DNA of 64,000 nucleotides from Chitinophaga niabensis (GTDB lineage Bacteria; Bacteroidota; Bacteroidia; Chitinophagales; Chitinophagaceae): assembly GCF_039545795.1 (NCBI RefSeq), contig NZ_CP154260.1:1059001-1123000 (forward strand). Reading direction: 5' to 3'. Positions 7,429 through 14,459 of the stretch are shown here, one piece after another; the stretch's first letter is position 1; the number at the start of each line of letters is the position of its first letter. The position numbers were made by a program, and so were the translations under genes. The notes beneath the pieces were generated by a model. It ran no database searches and was not told where the DNA came from. It saw only the letters and a program-made list of their open reading frames with translations.

Positions 7429-9465
7429 ATGAAAATACGCTTTCTCATATTCCTGCTTACCTGTTATTGCTCTCAGATCTTTGCCCAGTCCAAATGGAAG
7501 CTGGCGGATTTTGCGGTGGACCTGAACAGCCTGGTTACGCCTCCCGGCCATCTCTGGGTAGGGAGTGGTTTTACCAGTGTAAACCCGGTTTTAAATTCAG
7601 TGTTAGGTGTGGGGGATGTAATGTCGCCGCCTGTTTCAGGCCGAGGGTTCAGGTTTGAAGCCAGGTTTATAGCGAATGGTGATACCATCAGGGATCATTT
7701 TGTATGGGGCAGCAAGGTGAGGAATATCCTTTATACCGGCGGGCAATGGCAGCCGGACAGGATTATACGCAGGGGCACTTATCACCGGATGCACGAACAG
7801 GGGCTTATATCTTTTGAGATCAATTCCCATCTTATTCCATTGGCAGACAGACCGGGCTTTTTAATACGTTATGAGGTAAAGAACAGAACAGCCGTTGCTT
7901 TGAAACTGGATATGATCCCGCTGATCACTAACGGCAGGCCCGCAGTATATCCGCTAAAGGAGTGGGGCTTTATGCCGCCTGCTGATCCAATGAACAATGA
8001 TACGGTGAAAGTAAATGTATTGCAGGAAGGGCAGCGCCTGAGCATAGCCCCGCAGCAAAGCCGTACAGCATATATAGCTGTAGTGTTCAGCAAAGATGCT
8101 GTACCAGCTCCTGAAGGTTTGGCTGCCTGGGAAAAACAAACCGCTGCAATATGGGAAACCCGCCTGGGCTGGGCCTTGAAAAATATCCCCGTTCTTACAA
8201 CTAATAATGCAGCACTCGAAAACTATTATAAAAGATCTGTTGCTTCCGGATTGGTCTGCATCTGGGAAAAACCGGAATTTAAACTGCGGCCGGCTATTGT
8301 TACCAGCGGATTAGATGGAGGTGGTATGAACACCTATCTATGGGATGTTGCCGGATATGCGCCGGGGCTTGTTTCCCTGATGATGGGAGATAAGCTGCTG
8401 GATATTGCACGCACCATGACGGCCATAGACCTGGAACAATATTATGCTTTTGCGCAGGATGGAACCGGCTTGGGTGTAAGATACGCATACAGTACCGCTG
8501 CCTTTACTTCTCTCGTATATGCCATGGCCTGCCAGGACAGCGTTTATCCTGATCTGTTAGAACAGGTGAAAAAGCTGGTGTTGAGCGATGAAAAAAGACC
8601 CATGACAAATGGTGTGATCGATTATGGCGGCCAGCATAATTTACTGGAGATGCGGGGCATGGGCTGGGAACATATGGTGCCAAGTCCAAATGCAGAACGG
8701 GTATGGTGTTTGAGGAGATTAGCGGATATGGGAGAAAAGACCGGTTATGATAAAACGGCCATTGCGCAATGGCGAAAAAAAGCCGATGTTATTGCAGCCG
8801 ATATCAGGCAGGAGCTTTGGGATGAACCGGCTGGATGGTTCTCCTGCAAGTATCCGGACGGGCATAAGGAAATGGTATATTCCATCCAGGTGTTCGATAT
8901 GCTGAGGACTGGTGTATGTACTCCTGCTATGAAGAAAAGAATGCTGGAACAACTGGAAGAAGGCAAATTCCTTTTTCCTTACGGCGTTAGCAGTGTATCC
9001 AAAGCAGATTCCATTCATTATGAAGTAACGGATACCGATTGGGGAGGAGGAGGCGCTTATTCAGGAGATCTTCCTCAACTGGCATTGGACCTTTACCACG
9101 AGAACCTTCCGGGTAAAGCCTGGGATGTATTGCAACGCCAGTTCTGGATGGGCTCGCAACTTCCTTATTTTCCGCAGGAACATTATTGTGACCGCCCCGG
9201 TTCTCCTTCTTTTAAAAGAGCCAATGTTGTTGCCGGATTAATGGGCGCCGCTGCTATCCTGTACGGTATGGCAGGCCTGGAGCCACGTTTGGACGGCAGC
9301 CTATGGATCCATCCAAGACCCACCATCAAAGATACGGTTGCAATAAAAGGTTTTGTTCACCGGAAGCATGTGATAGATGTGGAGTTCTCTGCTTCCTTTT
9401 GTAAGATCACCCTGGACGGTAAAGTGAAGTACCAGGGGAAACCCGGAGTTATAAAGATATTCTGA
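7429..9465 (+). CDS. Secreted six-hairpin glycosidase-like glycoside hydrolase
   Basis: This 678-residue secreted or periplasmic protein has a signal peptide at 1-19 (ending IFAQ), an N-terminal beta-rich domain to about residue 220, and an alpha/alpha barrel of the six-hairpin glycosidase superfamily. Superfamily features include NTYLWDVAGYAPGL near 300, TDTDWGGGGAYSGD near 535 and the closing ANVVAGLMGAAAILYGMAGL with a C-terminal beta cap. The text resembles bacterial trehalase, amylo-glucosidase and GH63/GH78-like enzymes, but I cannot name a family or assign catalytic acids with confidence. The gene is first in an operon with the AraC-type regulator (2 bp gap) and is driven by operator B. 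It probably removes residues from oligosaccharides made by the GH26 enzyme. Confidence 0.75.
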   Translation: MKIRFLIFLLTCYCSQIFAQSKWKLADFAVDLNSLVTPPGHLWVGSGFTSVNPVLNSVLGVGDVMSPPVSGRGFRFEARFIANGDTIRDHFVWGSKVRNILYTGGQWQPDRIIRRGTYHRMHEQGLISFEINSHLIPLADRPGFLIRYEVKNRTAVALKLDMIPLITNGRPAVYPLKEWGFMPPADPMNNDTVKVNVLQEGQRLSIAPQQSRTAYIAVVFSKDAVPAPEGLAAWEKQTAAIWETRLGWALKNIPVLTTNNAALENYYKRSVASGLVCIWEKPEFKLRPAIVTSGLDGGGMNTYLWDVAGYAPGLVSLMMGDKLLDIARTMTAIDLEQYYAFAQDGTGLGVRYAYSTAAFTSLVYAMACQDSVYPDLLEQVKKLVLSDEKRPMTNGVIDYGGQHNLLEMRGMGWEHMVPSPNAERVWCLRRLADMGEKTGYDKTAIAQWRKKADVIAADIRQELWDEPAGWFSCKYPDGHKEMVYSIQVFDMLRTGVCTPAMKKRMLEQLEEGKFLFPYGVSSVSKADSIHYEVTDTDWGGGGAYSGDLPQLALDLYHENLPGKAWDVLQRQFWMGSQLPYFPQEHYCDRPGSPSFKRANVVAGLMGAAAILYGMAGLEPRLDGSLWIHPRPTIKDTVAIKGFVHRKHVIDVEFSASFCKITLDGKVKYQGKPGVIKIF

Positions 9466-9467
9466 TC

Positions 9468-10304
9468 ATGGGCGTCAAGAAATTTCTGTTAAAGAATTTT
9501 ATAAGAGGCGATGAAGTGTTTCACCTGGCAAGGGTTACCATTCATTCCCGTCACGACCTGTCGCTGCACAGGCATGATTTTGCCGAGATCTTCTGGGTGG
9601 AGAGCGGAAGCGGTACCCATTTGGTCAATGGCTGTAAGATCATGCTGGAACCCGGCCACCTGGTGATGATCCGCCCTAATGACCAGCATACGTTCAATGC
9701 GGTCAGAGGAGGCGTTACGCTCATGAACCTCGCTTTTCCAATGGAAACTTTACACCATTTAAGGAACCGCTATTTTGCCGGTGTTGATTCATTTTTCTGG
9801 ACCCGGGATATTGTTCCCTATCAGACACTGCTGGCGGTTTCGTCCATCCGCAGAATTTCTCAGCGGGCAGAAGAGGTGCTGCAGAACCGTAAATCCAGTT
9901 TTTACCTGGATCATTTGCTGTTGTTCATTTTCCGTTTATTGCTGGATAACGATAACCTGTCTGCCGATCAGAAAATACCTGCCTGGCTGAATCATGCCAT
10001 CAGGGGTTATTCCACCCCGGTATTGTTTAAACAGGGTGTACGCGGTTTTGCCGACCTGGCGGAAAGGAATATAGATCATGTGAACAGAACAGTGCAAAGG
10101 ATCCTGCATAAAACATTGACGGACCTGGTAACTGAACTGCGTATGAATTTTGCTTCCAAACAACTCTCCATCACCAACACACCTATCAAAACAATCTGCA
10201 ACGATTGCGGGTTTACCAACCTCGGACATTTTTACAAAACCTTTAAGCAGGTATACCAGCAAACCCCTTCAGCATACAGGAAAAGCAGCCAGACTATTGT
10301 GTAA
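9468..10304 (+). CDS. AraC-family transcriptional regulator with cupin sensing domain
   Basis: This 278-residue cytoplasmic regulator has an N-terminal cupin-like sugar-sensing domain at about 20-95 (LHRHDFAEIFWVESG, GHLVMIRPNDQHTF). A C-terminal AraC DNA-binding domain of two helix-turn-helix units covers about 180-275 (NHVNRTVQRILHKT-like first helix and GFTNLGHFYKTFKQVY, the family signature). It starts 2 bp after the glycosidase stop, so operator B would place it under its own control. It is the only regulator inside the PUL and the likely owner of the three 41-bp operators. Its stop codon abuts operator C. Most Bacteroidota PULs use hybrid two-component or ECF regulators; a one-component AraC protein is less common. 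Confidence 0.9.
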   Translation: MGVKKFLLKNFIRGDEVFHLARVTIHSRHDLSLHRHDFAEIFWVESGSGTHLVNGCKIMLEPGHLVMIRPNDQHTFNAVRGGVTLMNLAFPMETLHHLRNRYFAGVDSFFWTRDIVPYQTLLAVSSIRRISQRAEEVLQNRKSSFYLDHLLLFIFRLLLDNDNLSADQKIPAWLNHAIRGYSTPVLFKQGVRGFADLAERNIDHVNRTVQRILHKTLTDLVTELRMNFASKQLSITNTPIKTICNDCGFTNLGHFYKTFKQVYQQTPSAYRKSSQTIV

Positions 10305-10345
10305 GTCGTTACAGCGTAAAAAACAGCTGCTCAGGAATAAAAGAT
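10305..10345 (+). promoter_or_regulatory. PUL operator copy C (41 bp), before the dioxygenase gene
   Basis: It begins at the base after the araC-type stop codon. GTCGTTACAGCGTA, AAACAG and ATAAAAGAT match the other copies at 30/41 (A) and 28/41 (B) positions, and the half-sites (10309-10318 and 10333-10342) again lie 14 bp apart. The second half-site is weaker. Only the downstream side carries a promoter: upstream is coding sequence and lacks the divergent block seen at A and B. Confidence 0.75.
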
Positions 10346-10372
10346 AAGCCACATTCCAATGCCTGTGCTCGC

Positions 10373-10380
10373 TACATTTA
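10373..10380 (+). promoter_or_regulatory. -7 element of the dioxygenase gene
   Basis: TACATTTA, again exactly 27 bp from the operator as at copies A and B. The start near 10387 would leave a leader of only about 10 nt before the ATG at 10397. Confidence 0.6.
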
Positions 10381-10396
10381 TACCAAAAAATCGGGT

Positions 10397-11155
10397 ATGA
10401 GAACAGCAGAAAACACACGGCTCTCCCTGGAAGAAATTTCCTTTTACAAAAACAATGGATATCTGCTTACAGACAGGCCGTTATTCAGTGAAAAAAAATT
10501 CAAGCGGTTGTTCGATATTTTTGAAGAACACCTGAATAACCGGGGAAACCTGAGGCCGGATGAGCTGGATGTGCCGCACATGAAGGACGCACGTTTGTTT
10601 GAATTTTTAATGGCTCCCGAAATACTGGATATTGTGGAGGGACTAATAGGGCCGGATATAGGATTGTGGAGCAGCCACTTCATCTGCAAAGAACCCCGAA
10701 CAGGGAAGAAAACCCCCTGGCATGAGGACAGTGCCTATTGGAATGGCCGCTTCAACCGTTTTGATAATATTGTTACGCTCTGGCTGGCCATAGATGAATC
10801 TGTAAAAGAGAATGGTTGCATGGGTGTAATTCCCGGATCGCACCATAATGGGTTTTCTGAATACGAAAAAATGGATACAGATCACAGCATCTTTAATATT
10901 GAGATTAAAAAGTCTGCTGTAGATGAAAACCAGGTGGTATGGTTTGAGTTAAAGCAAAATCATTATTCCCTGCATGATTGCCGTATTATTCATGGTGCCA
11001 ATCCCAATACAAGTGATAAAAGAAGGACGGGTTATACTATGCGGTATTTCAATACGGACCTTGTGATGAACCAGCAACATCCGGATAATCTGCATCATAA
11101 AGTATATCATTGCCGTGGGGAGAACAGGGGAAATAATCCGCTGATCTTCCTGTAG
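10397..11155 (+). CDS. Phytanoyl-CoA dioxygenase (PhyH) family Fe(II)/2-oxoglutarate oxygenase
   Basis: This 252-residue cytoplasmic protein belongs to the PhyH non-haem iron oxygenases. The iron-binding facial triad is visible as His109-x-Asp111 (PWHEDSAYW) and His199 (RIIHGANPN), with Arg210 (KRRTGY) as the likely 2-oxoglutarate anchor. Such enzymes hydroxylate small molecules and sometimes O- or N-methyl groups or lipids. It follows the AraC-type gene and carries its own operator copy, so it is expected to be induced with the PUL. Oxidation of a modified sugar or of a sugar-derived acid is one possibility. No sequence feature tells the substrate. Confidence 0.87.
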   Translation: MRTAENTRLSLEEISFYKNNGYLLTDRPLFSEKKFKRLFDIFEEHLNNRGNLRPDELDVPHMKDARLFEFLMAPEILDIVEGLIGPDIGLWSSHFICKEPRTGKKTPWHEDSAYWNGRFNRFDNIVTLWLAIDESVKENGCMGVIPGSHHNGFSEYEKMDTDHSIFNIEIKKSAVDENQVVWFELKQNHYSLHDCRIIHGANPNTSDKRRTGYTMRYFNTDLVMNQQHPDNLHHKVYHCRGENRGNNPLIFL

Positions 11156-11176
11156 TTTTTAGATCGTGTAATGTGT

Positions 11177-11216
11177 AAAAACCGTCTTAAGAGGACTCTT
11201 GAGACGGTTTTCTTGT
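11177..11216 (+). terminator. Rho-independent terminator after the dioxygenase gene
   Basis: Long inverted repeat AAAACCGTCTTAAGAG (11178-11193) and CTCTTGAGACGGTTTT (11196-11211), with one G-U pair, followed by a T-rich CTTGTTT. It closes the PUL on its right side. Confidence 0.85.
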
Positions 11217-11278
11217 TTAGCTACGCCATCTTTGATATTCTACGAATTTTCCGTAGATTATGATTCTAAATATTTACC

Positions 11279-12469
11279 ATGTGGCGTAAATTCATCCTTC
11301 TTCTGTTCGGTTTAACCTGTTACTTTCAAGCATTTCCGCAGATCAAAAGCGGAGAAACAGCGCTTCCGCTCAACATTACACACTGGATCAGTAATGTACC
11401 GGCAGATAAGAAACTCCAGGGTAAGTTCCTGGTTATTGATTTCTGGGCAACCTGGTGTGCGCCCTGCATTGCCGGAGTGCCACACTTCAATTCCATATCA
11501 GATCGCTACAAGCAGGATAAACGGCTGCGTTTTCTTTCGCTCACAGATGAAAACGAAGCAAAAGTGAAAAAACTGCTCGCCAAAGTAGCATTTACCACCG
11601 CAGTAGTAGCTGATACTACGGGCAAAACGTTTGAAAATTTTAAGATCAATTCTATCCCTTTCTGCGCACTTATAGATGACCGTATGCAGGTGCAATGGGC
11701 GGGTGCAGCTTATGAGCTCACAGAAGGCATGGTAAACGATTTTCTTGCGCGCAAAAAGGTAATTGCCCCTCCGTCCGCAGATCTGGCTGTTCGTACCACG
11801 CCCATTTATGATTCTTTAAAAATTGCTTTCAACGCTGTACAGGATAACAGGGACATCAAAGAGTACTTCAGCGTTGGTCCATTGGAGAGTGTACCTAAGG
11901 GCTCAAGTTTTCTTACCACCCGTCCCGGTAAGTTGTATAATGAAACCAGGGTGGGCATTAATACGCAATATGCCTTTGCACAATTACTGAATGTAAGCAA
12001 TATACAAGTGATATTACCACCTGCTATGACCAGTTCGTTTATTTCCTATTGTTATAAAAGCGAAACAAAAACGGAAGCAGCGAATGTGCTGGACACGCTG
12101 ATGAACAACTTTGAATTAAAGTGGGAAACGCGCGATAGCCTGCTGGAAGTACTTACACTGGAGGTAACGGACACCACTAAGCTGCTGGCGAACCTTGCAG
12201 ATCCGAAAGCAAAGCTCAGTAAGGTCAGCGATGCGGATGGTGTTGTTTCAATGGAAAACCACAACCTCTCGGCCATGATCATACCATTACAGGGGCCATT
12301 TCCGGGCATAGTCGTTATCAAAAATGGCGAGCCGTTCAGCAACCGGAAATTCAACCTCACTATCTTTACTAAAGACCTTTCTAAATTACAGGAATCCCTG
12401 GCACCAATGGGTATTACGGCTACATTCGGCAAACAAATGCAGAAGGTTTACCATTTTGGATATAAGTAG
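11279..12469 (+). CDS. Secreted TlpA-like thioredoxin-fold protein with C-terminal DUF3738/TIGR03435-like domain
   Basis: This 396-residue protein has a signal peptide at 1-20 (ending AFPQ) and a thioredoxin-fold domain at about 25-165. The active site FWATWCAPC gives Cys60 and Cys63, as in TlpA/ResA-type periplasmic reductases. The remaining 230 residues are not thioredoxin. They show a region with DTLMNNFELKWETRDSLLEV and a later NLSAMIIPLQG-like stretch that resembles the DUF3738/TIGR03435 domain attached to TlpA-like proteins in Chitinophagaceae and Acidobacteria; this is a memory-based family call. The two genes it lies between each carry a terminator, so it is monocistronic. The role of the C-terminal part is unknown. 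Confidence 0.8.
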   Translation: MWRKFILLLFGLTCYFQAFPQIKSGETALPLNITHWISNVPADKKLQGKFLVIDFWATWCAPCIAGVPHFNSISDRYKQDKRLRFLSLTDENEAKVKKLLAKVAFTTAVVADTTGKTFENFKINSIPFCALIDDRMQVQWAGAAYELTEGMVNDFLARKKVIAPPSADLAVRTTPIYDSLKIAFNAVQDNRDIKEYFSVGPLESVPKGSSFLTTRPGKLYNETRVGINTQYAFAQLLNVSNIQVILPPAMTSSFISYCYKSETKTEAANVLDTLMNNFELKWETRDSLLEVLTLEVTDTTKLLANLADPKAKLSKVSDADGVVSMENHNLSAMIIPLQGPFPGIVVIKNGEPFSNRKFNLTIFTKDLSKLQESLAPMGITATFGKQMQKVYHFGYK

Positions 12470-12492
12470 GGAACTCAGCAGTACCAGCTATA

Positions 12493-12545
12493 TGAAGCAT
12501 CCGCTGCGTTGTACACTTGTACGGCAGTGGATGCTTCAACTTTTT
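12493..12545 (+). terminator. Terminator after the TlpA-like gene
   Basis: TGAAGCATCCGCTGC (12493-12507) pairs with GCAGTGGATGCTTCA (12524-12538) with one G-U pair, then AC and TTTTT at 12541-12545. Confidence 0.82.
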
Positions 12546-12671
12546 ATTCTGGTATCATGGTACCATTTCAATTTGAAATGTGTGATGTAATTGCTTTCCC
12601 TGGGAATAAAAATAAGAGGATCTGTTTCACGTTGCATTAAAATTTGGGTTAAAAAATGAATGACGGGCCGG

Positions 12672-13286
12672 CTATTCAACAGCAAATTTTATAGTCAGGT
12701 AGTAGTCCTGACCTACAGGTTGCTTATAAAAGAAATTATCTTCAGCACCTGCATCCAGCGGGGCATACTCCGTGACCGTAAGTACAGCTCCCAGTTTTTT
12801 GTTAAAGGCCTTTGCAATACCTGCAGCTCTTTCTTTACCGTTGCGGAAGGCGGCATCGAAGAGCTTTTCTTCGTCCTTCAATGGCCCGAACTTTAACCGT
12901 GTACTCGTGATCGTGATAACGCCGCCGCCATTTGCCAGTTTAGCTGCTTTCAGCAGTTCTTCCTTATTACGGGTTTCAAATGTGAATAGACTCCCTTCCC
13001 TGTATAGCTGCAGGGCCTGGTATCCCATTTTATCTTCTTTAAACCGGCTTTCTTCAAAACCGGCGGCTTTTGCTTTGGCAAAAAAGGCGCTTTTCAGGTC
13101 CTCGAAAGACTTTCTGCCTTCCATTTCACCATAATCCACCGCTATGGCAAAATCGATTAGGTAGGATTCAACCTCGCGGGTTATTTTGGCCTCACCTCTG
13201 ACTTCTATGGTGGTTTCCTTTGCCTCCTGGGCATGGCTGTTCAATGCTGCCATCGATACGATGGCAGCGAGTATTAATTTTTTCAT
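12672..13286 (-). CDS. SIMPL-domain (DUF541) secreted protein
   Basis: This 204-residue exported protein of the SIMPL/DUF541 family (periplasmic/outer-membrane oligomeric proteins such as BP26, with unclear biochemical role). ATG 13286 gives a proper signal peptide (MKKLILAAIVSMAALNSHAQ); the longer frame from 13337 overlaps the preceding gene and adds a non-signal sequence. Family features include TTIEVRGEAKITREVESYLI at the mature N-terminus and KERAAGIAKAFNKKLGAVL near the C-terminus. It follows the four-helix membrane protein by 11 bp, so the two form an operon from the promoter at 13747-13777. Confidence 0.88.
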   Translation of the reverse strand: MKKLILAAIVSMAALNSHAQEAKETTIEVRGEAKITREVESYLIDFAIAVDYGEMEGRKSFEDLKSAFFAKAKAAGFEESRFKEDKMGYQALQLYREGSLFTFETRNKEELLKAAKLANGGGVITITSTRLKFGPLKDEEKLFDAAFRNGKERAAGIAKAFNKKLGAVLTVTEYAPLDAGAEDNFFYKQPVGQDYYLTIKFAVE

Positions 13287-13297
13287 TTGATTACTTT

Positions 13298-13723
13298 TTA
13301 AGCAATTGTAAATAAGAAGGAAGCAACGATCATCCATACACCTACGATGATGCCCAGTATGCCAAGCTGGCCTTGTCTGGGTGCAACTTTCGCCCTGATG
13401 CCTGCGGCTTTTTCACGAGCTTTTTCGTTTTTGGAGAGGAACAGTTTGTTGATGAGCGGGAAACCCAGCAAAAATCCAAGGCAGGCTTCTACCACGCTGC
13501 CTGCCATCAATGTTCCCCACCAGATAGGAGCGGAGGTAAGCCAGCCTATGTTTAATACAGCAGACACAATGCCCCATATTCCCCAGAAGCAGAAAATGAT
13601 ACCGATCCATCCCTGGTATGGCTCCACTTTTTCCAGGAGTTCCTTTGCGTTGGGTTTTTTAGACAAGATAAGAGAAGGTACAGCAATGATGCTGAGCAGG
13701 ATTAAGGTGATTCCGTAGATCAT
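13298..13723 (-). CDS. Small integral membrane protein, function unknown
   Basis: A 141-residue protein with four predicted membrane segments at roughly 2-20, 38-60, 68-92 and 118-140. The loop between the last two is basic ([20 protein letters not shown]). It resembles conserved Bacteroidota inner-membrane proteins of no known role; I do not recognise a named family. It is first in a two-gene operon with the SIMPL protein. Confidence 0.75.
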   Translation of the reverse strand: MIYGITLILLSIIAVPSLILSKKPNAKELLEKVEPYQGWIGIIFCFWGIWGIVSAVLNIGWLTSAPIWWGTLMAGSVVEACLGFLLGFPLINKLFLSKNEKAREKAAGIRAKVAPRQGQLGILGIIVGVWMIVASFLFTIA

Positions 13724-13746
13724 AATATTAGGTTTTTGTTATGCAA

Positions 13747-13777
13747 CAAAGGTATCCTGGCACGATGGGGGCAACAA
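13747..13777 (-). promoter_or_regulatory. Promoter of the membrane protein-SIMPL operon
   Basis: Minus-strand TTG (13777-13775), 20 bp, then TACCTTTG (13754-13747), an exact TAnnTTTG. Predicted start near 13740, with a 17-nt leader. Confidence 0.75.
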
Positions 13778-13817
13778 CATCGTTTCCAGTGAAAATCAAT
13801 ACCCTGTTTTCAGGGGG

Positions 13818-14459
13818 TTAGCTGAGCAGTCCTAACTTTACGGCATACCTGGTGAGGCCTGCCAGGTTGCGTACCTTTAACTTTAGTATGAGGGTTTTAC
13901 GGTAGCTTTCAATAGTATGTTTGCTTAAAAAGAGCTTATCGGCAATTTCCTGCGTTGTGTACTCCTCCGCAATTAATTTCAGTACATCCTTTTCGCGGGA
14001 GGTGAGCATTTCCAGTGTTTCTTTTTCCTTATTGAAAACACTGTTCATGTAATCCTTTTTGATGGCTTCTGAAAAGTATTTCCCACCTTTCAGGATGGCT
14101 TTGATCGCGGCAAGTAACTCATCTGAATCTGCGTTCTTTGATATATAACCGTCTACGTTCTGCTGAATGAGTGCATCGATCATGTTATTGTCGGTATGCA
14201 TACTTACCACCAGGGTGCTGATCTCCGGCCTTGTTTCCTTGATATGGTTATTCAGCACAATACCGTTCACATCGGGCATACTGATGTCTGTAATCACAAG
14301 ATCAACCTGCTGATCGGGATGCTGGTCCAGGTAATTCATGACGAGTTTGCCATTATGGGCATAATACAGCACATGAAGGTCCGCTTCCTTCTCTATTAGT
14401 TTTATCAGTCCTTCCAGGAACAATTTATGATCGTCTGCCAGGATAATATTATGCTTCAT
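13818..14459 (-). CDS. NarL/LuxR-type response regulator
   Basis: A 213-residue response regulator. The receiver domain (1-125) has the phospho-acceptor Asp58 in LVITDISMPDVNG and acidic Asp9-Asp10. The C-terminal LuxR-type helix-turn-helix (about 147-205) reads LTSREKDVLKLIAEEY and FLSKHTIESYRKTL. Its first codons overlap the last 11 bp of the upstream kinase gene, so the two are a co-translated two-component pair. Target genes cannot be told from this window. Confidence 0.93.
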   Translation of the reverse strand: MKHNIILADDHKLFLEGLIKLIEKEADLHVLYYAHNGKLVMNYLDQHPDQQVDLVITDISMPDVNGIVLNNHIKETRPEISTLVVSMHTDNNMIDALIQQNVDGYISKNADSDELLAAIKAILKGGKYFSEAIKKDYMNSVFNKEKETLEMLTSREKDVLKLIAEEYTTQEIADKLFLSKHTIESYRKTLILKLKVRNLAGLTRYAVKLGLLS

